Below are positions 1 through 8,175 of a DNA stretch of 64,000 nt, in pieces (the first letter of the stretch is position 1; each line of letters opens with the position of its first letter). Location: positions 164,523-228,522 of the forward strand of contig CAWKND010000007.1 of NCBI GenBank assembly GCA_963850915.1. The letters run 5' to 3'. The DNA is from CAVTWH01 sp963850915 (GTDB lineage Bacteria; Actinomycetota; Actinomycetes; Mycobacteriales; Micromonosporaceae). Under the pieces are notes generated by a model. That model made no database searches, had not been told where the DNA came from, and saw only the letters and a program-made list of their open reading frames with translations. The position numbers and the translations under genes were made by a program.

Positions 1-92
1 ACTGCCAATCGGCCGAACGTGTCCGGCACGCGCACGTCCGGCAACAACCCGTTCCACTCAACGTCGAACCAGTCCTCCTGCCAGTGGATCAC
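1..92 (-). CDS. Partial CDS, N-terminal piece of an unrecognised protein
   Basis: A minus-strand frame runs open off the left edge of the window. From a possible GTG at 92 it reads VIHWQEDWFDVEWNGLLP, which has the amino-acid mix of a real protein, unlike the other frames here. An AGG/GAGG stretch lies about 15-20 bases upstream of the GTG, which is further than ideal. The frame is also open upstream of the GTG, so the start is uncertain. Only about 30 residues are visible and no family can be named. Confidence 0.3.
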   Translation of the reverse strand, partial: MIHWQEDWFDVEWNGLLPDVRVPDTFGRLA

Positions 93-201
93 TGGACGGC
101 CGGGACACCTCGACCTGACGGGCGATCGCCGACGTACCCTCCCATCGATCGCAGCCAGAACCTCACCGACCACAGTCCGCTGAGCTCACTGCGGCTGCGG
201 T

Positions 202-1503
202 CTACGGGGCACTCACCGTGGTCACATGCCTGCCGGCATGCGGACCCTCGCCCACCTCGACGGAGTCGCCGACCGACCGAGAGTCGCCTTCGCCCAGGCG
301 ACAAGGCTCGCCGCGGTCCACGACAAGATTCCCCGCCGCCGTCGCCACTGACCTGCTTCCGGAATCCGGGCGGTCTTCCGGTATCCGGTCGGTCGTACGC
401 ATTGCGGCGAGGCTGGCGGCCAGGCCGCGGGTGAGGCGCGGGGCGAGCCGCCGCTCGCCGAGGTGGATGAGGAATGCGGCGGCGAGCATCAGGGCGACCA
501 GAGCGCCGAGAAGCGGATACGGGGGGACATGGGGGGACAGCCGCACGATCAGGTCCAGTCCGATGCCCTGGTGGATCAGGTAGAGCGGGTACGTGAGGCC
601 GCCGGCCCGGGTGAGCCAGCGGTGGTCGAGCCGGCCGAGCCGGGTCACCGAGATCAGGAGCATGACCAGGAAGCAGCCGGCCACCAGCAGCGCGGCCAGT
701 GACCAGCTCACTGGACGCTTGAGGACGTCGGCGTACCCCCGCGCCTGGCCGGCCAGCCCGTACTCGGCCAGCAGGAGTTCCAGGGCGAGCACGGCGTACA
801 GCAGCAGGCTCGGGCCGAAGCGGTGCAGGAGCGAGAAGGTGATGCCGGCGGCGAAGTACGGCGTGGACTGGGCGTTGGCGAACAGGCCCGCCGGCAGCCC
901 GGGCGCGGCCGGGGCGATGAGCAGGGCGAGTGTCCACAGGAGACAGAACGTCACGGCGCGCCGGTACGTCAGGCCACGCCAGACGATGACGGCGAAGCAC
1001 ACGTAGAACAACAGCTCCCGGGAGAGCGTCCAGTACGGCCCGTCGAGATCGCGCACGCCGAGCAGCGCCTGGCACATGGTGAGGTTGGCGAGGATCTGGG
1101 GCAGTGGCAGCGTCGGGCGCGGTCCGTGCAGGAGGCGCAGAACCGTGGCGCTCAGTAGGACGGCGAACACGTATGCGGGGTAGATCCGTACGGCCCGCGA
1201 GACGGCGAAGTCCCCGACGCGCCGGCCCCAGCCGCTTGAGCAGATCACGAACCCGCTGATGAGGAAGAACAGGTTGACGCCGAGCCAGCCGTAGTCAGCG
1301 CAGGCGCGCAGCCCGGCCAGTCGGCCGGCCGATCCGCCCCAGTAGTCGGGCTCCAGCGAGACGTAGTGGAACAGCAGCACGCCCAGCGCGGCGACCAGGC
1401 GCAGCCCGTCGAGGACAGCGACCCGGTGCGGTGCGGTCCGCGCGGCCGCGGCCGGCGGCGCCACCGGGGCGACCCGGTGCCTGGTGACGACCCTGACGGT
1501 CAC
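202..1503 (-). CDS. Acyltransferase 3 family membrane protein (OafA/YrhL type)
   Basis: This is a 433-residue integral membrane acyltransferase of the Acyl_transf_3 family. Such proteins O-acylate sugars, cell-envelope polymers or secondary metabolites. The family start is clear: about 30 cytoplasmic residues, then VAVLDGLRLVAALGVLLFHY (residues 29-48), matching the usual LDGLRxxAxxxVxxxH motif with its membrane-embedded His. FFLISGFVI and RAVRIYPAY follow, both typical of the family. About ten hydrophobic segments run to residue 350. A hydrophilic tail of about 70 residues is longer than usual. The GTG start at 1503 is chosen because GGGAGGG lies 7 bases upstream. It is followed at 84 bases by the Asp-box protein on the same strand upstream, so the two could be cotranscribed. 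The substrate is not predictable. Confidence 0.88.
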   Translation of the reverse strand: MTVRVVTRHRVAPVAPPAAAARTAPHRVAVLDGLRLVAALGVLLFHYVSLEPDYWGGSAGRLAGLRACADYGWLGVNLFFLISGFVICSSGWGRRVGDFAVSRAVRIYPAYVFAVLLSATVLRLLHGPRPTLPLPQILANLTMCQALLGVRDLDGPYWTLSRELLFYVCFAVIVWRGLTYRRAVTFCLLWTLALLIAPAAPGLPAGLFANAQSTPYFAAGITFSLLHRFGPSLLLYAVLALELLLAEYGLAGQARGYADVLKRPVSWSLAALLVAGCFLVMLLISVTRLGRLDHRWLTRAGGLTYPLYLIHQGIGLDLIVRLSPHVPPYPLLGALVALMLAAAFLIHLGERRLAPRLTRGLAASLAAMRTTDRIPEDRPDSGSRSVATAAGNLVVDRGEPCRLGEGDSRSVGDSVEVGEGPHAGRHVTTVSAP

Positions 1504-1587
1504 GGCTGTCCCTCCCTACGGGCGCACGGGATCGACCCGGCGGACACGGGGGTCCGTGGCCGGGATGGTGGGCGGGGGACGCCGAGG

Positions 1588-2871
1588 TCAGGGCAGTGCC
1601 GGTGGCCCGGCGTACCCCCACGTCACGCCGTCGTCGGAGAGCCAGACGCCGTTGCTGGCGGGCCAGCCGGACTGCGCATACCCACCGGGTATCGCTATCG
1701 CCGCGGCACCCGGCCCGAGGGCCACCGGGCGCAGCGTCTGGCCCTCGTCGATGCTCTGCAGCACGATCGGATGGTCGGCCGCCTGGTCGCCCACCTGGAT
1801 GGTGAGCACCCCGTCGGCACCTACCGCTGCGGAGATCCGGCCCTGGCCGACACCGGCCCGCTCGGCCGCGCGCTGCCAGGTCAGGCCACCATCGAGGGTC
1901 CGGTACACGATCAGCGTCCCGCCGACCTCGCCGACCGCGTAGGCGCTCAGGCCGTCGTAGGTGGCCACCGCGGCGCGGCCCAGGTCGGTGTGCGCGTCCA
2001 GCGGCTCGGAGAACACCTGCCGGTGCCAGGTGACGCCGCCGTCGTGGCTGACCTGGAGCACGCTGCCGACCGGCACCATTGTCTGCGGGTCGGAGTCCGT
2101 GTGGGTCGTGGAGACGGCGCCGGTGAGCCAGATCCCGGCCGCGGCGGGCAGCCCGGGCAGGGCCCGGCCCATGGCGATCGGGAGATGGAGTAGGAGTTGG
2201 CCGACGGCGCCGGTGAGCGGGTCGCCGGCGAGGACGGTACTGGCGTCGAGGTCGGCGAAGTCCAGCACGCGCCAGCCGGCCGGTACCGCCGGGAGTGTCG
2301 AGATCGTCATCGGCCGCCACTGCGCACCGGCGTCCGTGCTGGCGATCCAGTTGTGGTCCACTCCACCGTCGCCGGGTGTCTGGTACCAGACGAGGAGGGT
2401 ATCCGCGGAGAGGGCGTACAGCTGGAAGAGCGCGTTGTCTGGGATGGGCGGCCGCCGCCTGGTCCAAGTCTGGCCGGCGTCGGCGCTCGCCGCGACCATG
2501 GGTGTGCACCCGCCGGGCTGGCAGTCGTCGTAGCTCAGGTAGAGGTGGCTGAGGTCGCCGGCGGTCATCGCTCCGATCCGCGCGTAGCGGGAGCCGGAGC
2601 GCGGCGGCGGCCGGGTCGGCTGCGTGGGCGGGATGTAGGCAGGGGTCGGAGCCACCACGACGCCACCGCCGTTCTGCAGGCCACCGGCCGGACGCAGCGC
2701 GACGCTGGCGCCGGCCACACCCGCCAGCACGGTGGCGACGGCCAGGCCGCAGGCTGCGCCACGCACCCGCCGACGCCTGCGGCGGCGGGCCCGCCGCACC
2801 ACGTCGTCGAAGTTCACGGCGAACGCCGCGCGGCTGCGCTCGCGCAGGCCGGAGAAGTCGAGATCAACCAC
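1588..2871 (-). CDS. Membrane-anchored Asp-box (BNR) beta-propeller protein, putative sigma-factor partner
   Basis: A 427-residue protein with a short cytoplasmic N-terminus, a run of Arg residues, one membrane helix (about residues 38-60, GLAVATVLAGVAGASVAL) and a long extracellular part. The outer part carries repeated Asp-box motifs of sialidase-like propellers: SADAGQTW, STDAGAQW, SHDGGVTW, TLDGGLTW, SIDEGQT and SDDGVTWG. No sialidase Arg triad is evident, so binding or structure is more likely than catalysis. The GTG at 2871 is preferred to a longer frame because it overlaps the stop of the sigma-factor gene by 8 bases. The overlap suggests co-translation. Membrane anchoring next to an ECF sigma factor suggests an anti-sigma or sensor role, but no zinc-anti-sigma motif is visible, so that role is inference. 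Confidence 0.75.
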   Translation of the reverse strand: MVDLDFSGLRERSRAAFAVNFDDVVRRARRRRRRRVRGAACGLAVATVLAGVAGASVALRPAGGLQNGGGVVVAPTPAYIPPTQPTRPPPRSGSRYARIGAMTAGDLSHLYLSYDDCQPGGCTPMVAASADAGQTWTRRRPPIPDNALFQLYALSADTLLVWYQTPGDGGVDHNWIASTDAGAQWRPMTISTLPAVPAGWRVLDFADLDASTVLAGDPLTGAVGQLLLHLPIAMGRALPGLPAAAGIWLTGAVSTTHTDSDPQTMVPVGSVLQVSHDGGVTWHRQVFSEPLDAHTDLGRAAVATYDGLSAYAVGEVGGTLIVYRTLDGGLTWQRAAERAGVGQGRISAAVGADGVLTIQVGDQAADHPIVLQSIDEGQTLRPVALGPGAAAIAIPGGYAQSGWPASNGVWLSDDGVTWGYAGPPALP

Positions 2872-3463
2872 GGCGGACCGCCAACCGGCTGAGGGTGCCG
2901 ATGCCGGCCCGCTCCGGTGGCGGATCGTCGAGCAGGTACTCAGCAAGCGCGCGGCGCCCCCGGACCAGCCGGGTCTTGACCGCCTCGACCGAGCACGCCA
3001 TCAACTGCGCGACCTCGGTGACCGGCAGGTCGGCGATGTGGTGCAGGACAACCGTCTCGCGGATGGCAGCCGGCAGGCGCTGCAGCGCGCTGACCAGTGC
3101 CACATGGTCGGGTGACATCGGCGGCTGCGGGGTGGCGTGCGAGTCGAGCAGGCCGCGCCGCAGCAGGCGCTCGAAGACAAGGCGCCGGCGGTGCCGGGAA
3201 CGGGCCAGGTTCAGCGCCACGGTGCGCAGCCAGGTCTCGGGACTGTCCAGTTGGGACAGCCGCCCGGGCCGGTCCAGCAGCCGGGCGAACGCCTCCTGTA
3301 CCACGTCCTGCGCCTCCGCATGGTCGCCGGTCATCGCGTAGACCTGCGCCATCAGCCGACCGGCCGATGCCCGGTACACGTCCTGCACCTCATCGCGTTC
3401 CTCCGCCAAGATCTCTTCACCACCGTCCCGTTCACCTCTCCAGACGCGCTGACGCCCCGTCAA
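2864..3463 (-). CDS. ECF RNA polymerase sigma factor (SigE-like family)
   Basis: A 199-residue group IV sigma factor directing RNA polymerase to a stress or envelope regulon. Region 2 is visible around residues 30-95: RLMAQVYAMTGDHAEAQDVV followed by QEAFARLL, and ETWLRTVALNLARSRHRRR. Region 4 lies around residues 120-180: ALQRLPAAIRETVVLHHIAD, then VTEVAQLMACSVEAVKTRLV, a helix-turn-helix. The annotated TTG start at 3463 gives a long, poorly conserved leader, and a later TTG or GTG (about residue 19-26) is possible. The downstream overlapping gene encodes a membrane protein with an extracellular propeller, the usual arrangement for an ECF sigma factor and its regulator. Confidence 0.88.
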   Translation of the reverse strand: MTGRQRVWRGERDGGEEILAEERDEVQDVYRASAGRLMAQVYAMTGDHAEAQDVVQEAFARLLDRPGRLSQLDSPETWLRTVALNLARSRHRRRLVFERLLRRGLLDSHATPQPPMSPDHVALVSALQRLPAAIRETVVLHHIADLPVTEVAQLMACSVEAVKTRLVRGRRALAEYLLDDPPPERAGIGTLSRLAVRRG

Positions 3464-3532
3464 GGTGACATCGGATCAAGGAAAAGTCGCCGGGATGCTC
3501 CGGTGGACGGAGGGGTCGCCGCCCGCATGGGG

Positions 3533-4324
3533 TTACGGCTGGCGGGGCACGATGGACCGTCGTGAGCTGAGCGCTGCCGAGGCGGCGAGGGTGATCTGGC
3601 GGTGCACGTTGTTGTCTGCCGCCTCGAGTGGCTGGTCGCCGGGGCGGACGCGGACGACTGCGGCGACGACGGCGGTGCGGTCGAGGATCGGCATGGCGAG
3701 TTCGACCTGTCCCCCGGTGGTCCGGTGCCGGGCGTATCCCTTACTGCGTACGAGACCAAGTTCGGCGAGTAGCGCGGTGCGGTCGAGTTCGACGCCCGGC
3801 TCGCATGGCTCGGGTTCGGTTCGGGCCGGGGGCCAGCGGCCCGCTGCGGCCTTCTGCGCGATGAGTACCCTGCCGAGTGCGGTGCAGTGGGCGGGTCGAC
3901 GCCGGTCGTCCCAGACCAGCTCGCGGTTGCGGTGCCCGCGGATGGTTTGCAGTACGACCACGTCCGGTCCGTCGAGGACACCGAGTGCGACGAGGTCGCC
4001 GGTGCGCTCGTGCAGCTCGACGAGGAACGGCAGCAGCCGGGGCCCGAGGCTGTTGTCGGCGCGGGCCTGCACGAGTTGGGCGAGCCGGTGCATCCGTGGC
4101 CCGATCTCGTATCCCATGTTCTGGGAGGAAACTAGATCATCGGAGATGAGCGCGGTCAGTAGCCGGTGGACGGTCGTCTTGGGGATGCCGGTGCGGCGCG
4201 CCAGCGTCGACATGGTCACGGGTGGTGGTGTGTTCGCGATCGCTTCCAAGAGGGCGATCGCGCGGCTGAGCGTCCTCAGCGAGTACCGCCGGGATCCGGC
4301 CAGGGCTGGCTGATCTGTCGTCAT
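3533..4324 (-). CDS. IclR family transcriptional regulator
   Basis: A 263-residue regulator. The N-terminal winged helix covers residues 10-70 (LRTLSRAIALLEAIANTPPP, then MSTLARRTGIPKTTVHRLLT). The C-terminal effector-binding domain contains ERTGDLVALGVLDGPDVVVL and STATALGR-like HCTALGRVLIAQ. IclR proteins usually control degradation of aromatic or small organic acids and bind near their own gene. ATG 4324 is chosen because GGGGAG lies 6 bases upstream; a longer frame starting at 4414 lacks support. No catabolic operon adjoins it: the butyrolactone receptor gene lies upstream on the same strand. Its target is unknown. Confidence 0.9.
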   Translation of the reverse strand: MTTDQPALAGSRRYSLRTLSRAIALLEAIANTPPPVTMSTLARRTGIPKTTVHRLLTALISDDLVSSQNMGYEIGPRMHRLAQLVQARADNSLGPRLLPFLVELHERTGDLVALGVLDGPDVVVLQTIRGHRNRELVWDDRRRPAHCTALGRVLIAQKAAAGRWPPARTEPEPCEPGVELDRTALLAELGLVRSKGYARHRTTGGQVELAMPILDRTAVVAAVVRVRPGDQPLEAADNNVHRQITLAASAALSSRRSIVPRQP

Positions 4325-4450
4325 CGACGCTCCCCACCGACCGGACGGTCGGTCGGTGAACGAATGATGCGCGCATCTCGTTACGAATTGCAACCTTGCG
4401 ACTACGGTGTGCACGTCACGCCAGCGTGTCGCAGTCCGAAAGTCGGCGGC

Positions 4451-5059
4451 CTACCGGGGCTGCGGCAGCCGCAGGCGTGTGCCTTGATGCGGCTGGACCA
4501 GGCTGGGCAGCAGCATCTGCCACATCACCGTCAGCCGGGACTCGATGTCCTTGCGGCCGGCGAGAACCTCGGACACGAGCTGGGTACCGGTGAAGCAGGC
4601 GACGATGAGCACGGCGGCGGCGTCAGGTTGCGCCGTGGCTATCAGGTGACCGTCCTGTTTGGCCCGTTCCAGAAACGTCCGGACTATCGAGATCCAGTTC
4701 AGGTACGGCTCGGACATCGGAGTGGTGAACGAGGCGTGTTCGATGACCAACCTGATCGCGGCCCGCACCCGCACCTCATCGACGATCGCCTGCGCGACGG
4801 CGTAGGTGAGGTCAATGAGACCCTGCATCCCCCGGGCGTACTCCGCGGCCGTCGGGGTGAGCTGGAACTGCTGGTCGATGATGACGCGGGCGAGTTCTTC
4901 CTTCGAGTTGAAGTGGAAGTACAGCGCGCCCTTCGCTACGTGCGCTTGCTCGGTGATCATCGAAAGGCTGGCATTGGGGTACCCGAACTGGTCGAAGACC
5001 GTGGCCGCGGCGTCGAGGATCGCCTCGCGGGTTCGCGCCGCTTGGTCCTGTCGGGACAT
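4451..5059 (-). CDS. TetR family gamma-butyrolactone receptor (ArpA/ScbR-like)
   Basis: A 202-residue TetR-fold repressor. The N-terminal DNA-binding domain (residues 1-55) reads REAILDAAATVFDQFGYPNA and ITEQAHVAKGALYFHFNSKE; the KGALYFHF helix is the hallmark of the ArpA/ScbR/FarA receptor family. The ligand domain contains IRLVIEHASF and PYLNWISIVRTFLERA, also typical. Such receptors bind ARE palindromes until a gamma-butyrolactone releases them, coordinating antibiotic production with population density. It is divergent from the AfsA-type synthase gene with a 124-base intergenic region that contains an ARE-like palindrome, which is the standard layout of the signalling pair. The family assignment is firm; the ligand is unknown. 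Confidence 0.9.
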   Translation of the reverse strand: MSRQDQAARTREAILDAAATVFDQFGYPNASLSMITEQAHVAKGALYFHFNSKEELARVIIDQQFQLTPTAAEYARGMQGLIDLTYAVAQAIVDEVRVRAAIRLVIEHASFTTPMSEPYLNWISIVRTFLERAKQDGHLIATAQPDAAAVLIVACFTGTQLVSEVLAGRKDIESRLTVMWQMLLPSLVQPHQGTRLRLPQPR

Positions 5060-5144
5060 CGCCCTCCTCGTCCCAGGGTGCGAGAATCTGTCCAGGCTAC
5101 GGGTGGATGGCAGATCTGGCCAAGTCCTCGTCGGACAACGACAG

Positions 5145-5170
5145 TTGACGTACCGACCGCCCGGTCTGCT
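5145..5170. promoter_or_regulatory. ARE-like butyrolactone-receptor operator with overlapping TTGACG box
   Basis: Between the divergent receptor and synthase genes, 5151-5168 reads taccgaccgcccggtctg. It resembles the autoregulatory element recognised by ArpA/ScbR proteins, in which ACCNACC and CGGTNTG half-sites face each other. A TTGACG hexamer at 5145-5150 could be a -35 box for the synthase gene, placing the operator over the core promoter. I saw no clear -10 box. Assignment is by motif and position only. Confidence 0.5.
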
Positions 5171-5183
5171 CGTTGCTCTGGTC

Positions 5184-6119
5184 GTGACGACACCTCCGCC
5201 CTACCGGCCGGCAATCGGACCGACGGCCGACGACGACAGGTTCGCCCGTACCGTCCCCCGCCAACTCGTCCACCGGGCGTCGGTGTCCGAAGTGCTGGTC
5301 ACCGGCTGGCGCGTCGAAGACGATGACGTCTGCGCCGTGGACGCGCAGTGGCCACGCAACCACGGCTTCTACGTCCCTATCGAGGACACGTGGCACGACC
5401 CAGTGCTGGCGCTGGAGACCGTCCGGCAAGCCAGCATGGTGGCTGCTTTCCAGGCATTCGGCGCCGCGCCGGACACCGCATACCTGGTCCACGAACTGCG
5501 CTACACCGGCACCCCCGAGGGGCTACGCCTGGACGCCGCAACGCCGGAGCTCGGCATCCGCGTCGTGGGCACCGACATCATGCACCGCGGCAGCAGGCTA
5601 CGCAGCATGTCCACCACCGTGCACCTAAGGCGCGGGTCGGTCGACGCGGGTACCGGCTTCGCCCGGTTCAGCTGTCTCAGTCAGCAGACCTACCGTCGGC
5701 TCCGCGACACGAGTACGGCGAGCGCCGCCCAAGTCCTGCCCGAGCCGGTGGATCTCGGGTCGGTCGGCCGGCACCGGACGCGGGACGTGATGCTCGCCCC
5801 GACCGGCGAGCCCGGAGTGTGGCTGCTGCGGGTCGATCCCGATCACCCAACACTCTTCGACCATCCGCTTGACCACATCCCCGGAATGGCGCTGGTGGAG
5901 GCCGCACGCCAGGCAGCGCACACGGTGAGCCGGGCCGCCGTGGTTCTGCCGGTTGAGCTATCCGCGCGTTTCCACGCCTACGTCGAACTCGACGGAGAGG
6001 CACTGGTCCGGGTCGCGGAGATTGTCGAACAGACCAGCACGCGACTGGTGGTGTTGTTCGTTGTCGAGCAACACGGCAAGATCGTCGCTGACGTACTCGT
6101 GCGCGCCCTGCTGCGGTGA
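5184..6119 (+). CDS. AfsA/ScbA-type gamma-butyrolactone synthase
   Basis: A 311-residue protein, the usual length of the AfsA family, which condenses dihydroxyacetone phosphate with a beta-ketoacyl-ACP to start butyrolactone autoinducer synthesis. Two hot-dog-like repeats are visible. Repeat 1 has RQLVHRASVSEVLVTGWR and AQWPRNHGFY, with the ETVRQASMVAAFQAFG helix; repeat 2 has DHIPGMALVEAARQAAHTVS. The Glu-x-x-Arg-Gln pair occurs in both, as in active members. The GTG at 5184 is chosen for length and proximity to the family start; no good ribosome site precedes it, so a leaderless or slightly longer form (GTG 5103) is possible. Its stop overlaps the GTG of the epimerase gene by four bases. 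Confidence 0.87.
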   Translation: MTTPPPYRPAIGPTADDDRFARTVPRQLVHRASVSEVLVTGWRVEDDDVCAVDAQWPRNHGFYVPIEDTWHDPVLALETVRQASMVAAFQAFGAAPDTAYLVHELRYTGTPEGLRLDAATPELGIRVVGTDIMHRGSRLRSMSTTVHLRRGSVDAGTGFARFSCLSQQTYRRLRDTSTASAAQVLPEPVDLGSVGRHRTRDVMLAPTGEPGVWLLRVDPDHPTLFDHPLDHIPGMALVEAARQAAHTVSRAAVVLPVELSARFHAYVELDGEALVRVAEIVEQTSTRLVVLFVVEQHGKIVADVLVRALLR

Positions 6120-7024
6120 CCGTCGTCCTGGTCACCGGGGCAGCCGGTTTCGTTGGTCGCGCAGCGCTGCGCGGACTGGCCGACGCCCGCATACCGGCTC
6201 GCGCGGTTGTCCACCGGACCTCCGTTTCCGCCGACGCGACCGATGTGGTGACCGCTGACCTGACGGACCCTGGCTCCCTCGACGGGGCCTGGGACGGTGT
6301 CACGGCGGTCATCCACGCCGCCAGTCAGGTGGGCGCCGACGCCGTACTCTGCGATGCCGTCAACTATCGAGGCACCGCGCACCTGGTGGCCGCCGCCCAG
6401 CGGGCCGGCATAGCGCGCATCGTCGCGGTGAGTACCACCGGCGTCTACGGGGACGCCACCGCCGACTGCGCCACGGTGGATGACCTCGTCACCGCGCCGG
6501 TCTCCGCCACCAGCCGCAGCCGGCTGCGCGGCGAGACTCACGTGCTCGGGACGGGTGGTGTCGTACTGCGACCACACTTCGTCCACGGCATCGGCGACAG
6601 GTGGGTGATCCCGGGCATCGCCACACTCGTCACCACCGTCGGTGGCCTGCCCGCCGGCGGCGGCGCACCGCTGTCCCTGATCGCGGTGACCGACCTGGCG
6701 CGGCTGCTGGTCGCCCTGGCAACAGGCCCTGGCTGGATCCCCGGCCAGATCTACCACGCCGCCGACCCGGTACCCGTGACGCTTACGCAGATCGTCACCC
6801 AGCTGCGTGCCCGCCTCGGCCTCGACCTACCACAGCGGACGGTGCCTTTTGATGAGGCTGTCCGTCGCGCTGGCCACCACGCTCGCCGGGTGGGTCAGCT
6901 CGCCCTGCCCCACTGGTACGAGGCAACACACGTTTGGCGGGCCACCGGCCTGCCCTACCCCCCGGCCTTCGCCACCCGGCTGGGTGGGGCGGCCCACTGG
7001 TACCGGCAACACCTGGACCATTGA
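6116..7024 (+). CDS. NAD(P)-dependent epimerase/dehydratase family protein in butyrolactone cluster
   Basis: A 302-residue extended short-chain dehydrogenase. The Rossmann start is VTGAAGFVG (residues 6-14, GxxGxxG) followed by an acidic loop (TADLTDP), VIHAAS and NYRGTAHLV. It has GVYG after the STT segment. Where active members have YxxxK, this one reads SRSRLRGE, so the catalytic Tyr is replaced and Lys is Arg. It may therefore bind nucleotide without classic catalysis, or act with a shifted residue. The GTG start overlaps the afsA-type stop, implying translational coupling. Similar enzymes sit next to AfsA homologues in other clusters and are proposed to tailor the butyrolactone; that role here is inference. 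Confidence 0.82.
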   Translation: MTVVLVTGAAGFVGRAALRGLADARIPARAVVHRTSVSADATDVVTADLTDPGSLDGAWDGVTAVIHAASQVGADAVLCDAVNYRGTAHLVAAAQRAGIARIVAVSTTGVYGDATADCATVDDLVTAPVSATSRSRLRGETHVLGTGGVVLRPHFVHGIGDRWVIPGIATLVTTVGGLPAGGGAPLSLIAVTDLARLLVALATGPGWIPGQIYHAADPVPVTLTQIVTQLRARLGLDLPQRTVPFDEAVRRAGHHARRVGQLALPHWYEATHVWRATGLPYPPAFATRLGGAAHWYRQHLDH

Positions 7025-7350
7025 CAGCAGCACCCCGACCCGGCGCCGTTGTTGAGCGGGTGGCCGGCAGCCCGATTGGCATCGTCGACGCCACGCCCAA
7101 CGAGCAGGCCGCGATCCTCTCCCAGATGACCAACGTGTCGAAGGTTGTTTTGGGCAACTACACCTACTGGGTAGGCCTGATGGCCGGCGTGCCGGTCGTG
7201 AACGTCGCAGGTGGCGAAGACGACCCGGGTGCCGAGTTGGCCACCTACCTGCCTGACGCGACATTCCATCCACGCGCGGTCATCATGTCCGGAACGGCCG
7301 GCGCACAGAATTCGCAGATCAACGTCGGCGACGTGGTAGTAAGTGAAGGC
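7021..7350 (+). pseudogene. Truncated MTA/SAH nucleosidase-like (phosphorylase superfamily) gene
   Basis: A frame starting with TTG at 7021, overlapping the epimerase stop as TTGA, reads like the N-terminal half of a nucleoside phosphorylase-superfamily protein: GIVDATPNEQAAILSQM, VVLGNYTYWVGLMAGVPVV and MSGTAGAQNSQINVGDVVVS. The last matches the conserved G-x-AGG-x-x-x-x-x-VGD-I-VVS region. Homology stops abruptly after about 108 residues, where the normal protein would have another 120. Beyond about 7345 the sequence is the antisense of an ABC permease gene. The stop coupling suggests the intact ancestor was the third gene of the butyrolactone operon. The break is a recombination junction, not a point mutation. 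Confidence 0.65.
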
Positions 7351-7566
7351 GTCCCGCATCACCCACCACGGGACAAACGCTGCCTTGATCTGCGCACCGT
7401 AGTGCGGATAGTTCTGGTAGTCGGCGTCCGCGTTGATCGCGACGACGCCGAGCACCGTGAGCAGGAGCATCCAGGGCGTGGACCGCAGCGACCACAGTTT
7501 GCCCCATTCGGCGGCGAGAAGGTCGCGGAAGCGCACCTGGTACCGGATACGGGTCTGGTTGGTCAT
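7335..7566 (-). pseudogene. ABC-2 type permease, N-terminal fragment
   Basis: From ATG 7566 the minus strand encodes RFRDLLAAEWGKLWSLRSTP then WMLLLTVLGVVAI, the cytoplasmic start and first membrane helix of an ABC-2 permease (normally 250-280 residues). After about 77 residues (MRDAFTYY) similarity ends at the junction with the nucleosidase fragment. The remaining five helices are missing, so it cannot form a channel. The ATG overlaps the stop of one reading frame of the ATPase remnant (ATGA), the normal coupling in such transporters. Confidence 0.65.
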
Positions 7567-8175
7567 CGGTGGTCTCCTGCGAGGTATTCGACTTGCCGGC
7601 GGTCAGTTCCATGAACGCCTGCTCGAGTGAGGCGCTGTGGGTGGTCAGCTCCTGCAGCATGATCTGTGCACGGAACGCGATCTCGCTGATCTGCTCGGCG
7701 GACAGGCCCGTGATGGTCATTTGGTCGCCCGTGGCGTGGATCGTCGCGCCGGCCGTGGTGAGTGCGGCGGCCAACATGGTCGGCTGCCGGGTGCGTACGG
7801 TGACGCTCTCGCCCCCCGCCCGCGCGCTGAAGTCGGCCACGCTGTCCGCGGCGATCAGCTGGCCGCGACCGATCACCACCAGGTGGTCGGCGGTGTTGGC
7901 CATCTCGCTCATCAGATGGCTGGACACCAGCACCGTACGACCCTCGGCGGCGAGGCGGCGGAACAGGCGCCGTACCCACAGCACGCCCTCCGGGTCCAAG
8001 CCGTTGACCGGCTCGTCGAACAGCAGCACCGGCGGATCGCCGAGCAGCGCCGTTGCGATACCCAGCCGTTGCTTCATGCCCAGTGAGAAGCCCCCGACGC
8101 GGCGGTCGGCCACGGCCTCCAGCCCCACCTCGTCGAGGACCTCACGGACCCGCCGACGGGAGATTCCATTGCTGC
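7563..8175 (-). pseudogene. ABC transporter ATP-binding protein, 5'-truncated and frameshifted
   Basis: The C-terminal two thirds of a drug-type ABC ATPase are clear: RRRVREVLDEVGLEAVADRR, signature FSLGMKQRLGIA, Walker B PVLLFDEPVNGLDPEG, H-loop VLVSSHLMSEMA. The Walker A and Q-loop half is absent: upstream of about 8175 the frame turns into unrelated sequence. Near 7590 the frame also slips: the expected ending (VEYLAGDHR, stop at 7563-7565 overlapping the permease ATG) lies in another frame from MELTAGK. Without Walker A the product cannot hydrolyse ATP. It and the permease fragment are remnants of one exporter operon. Confidence 0.7.
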
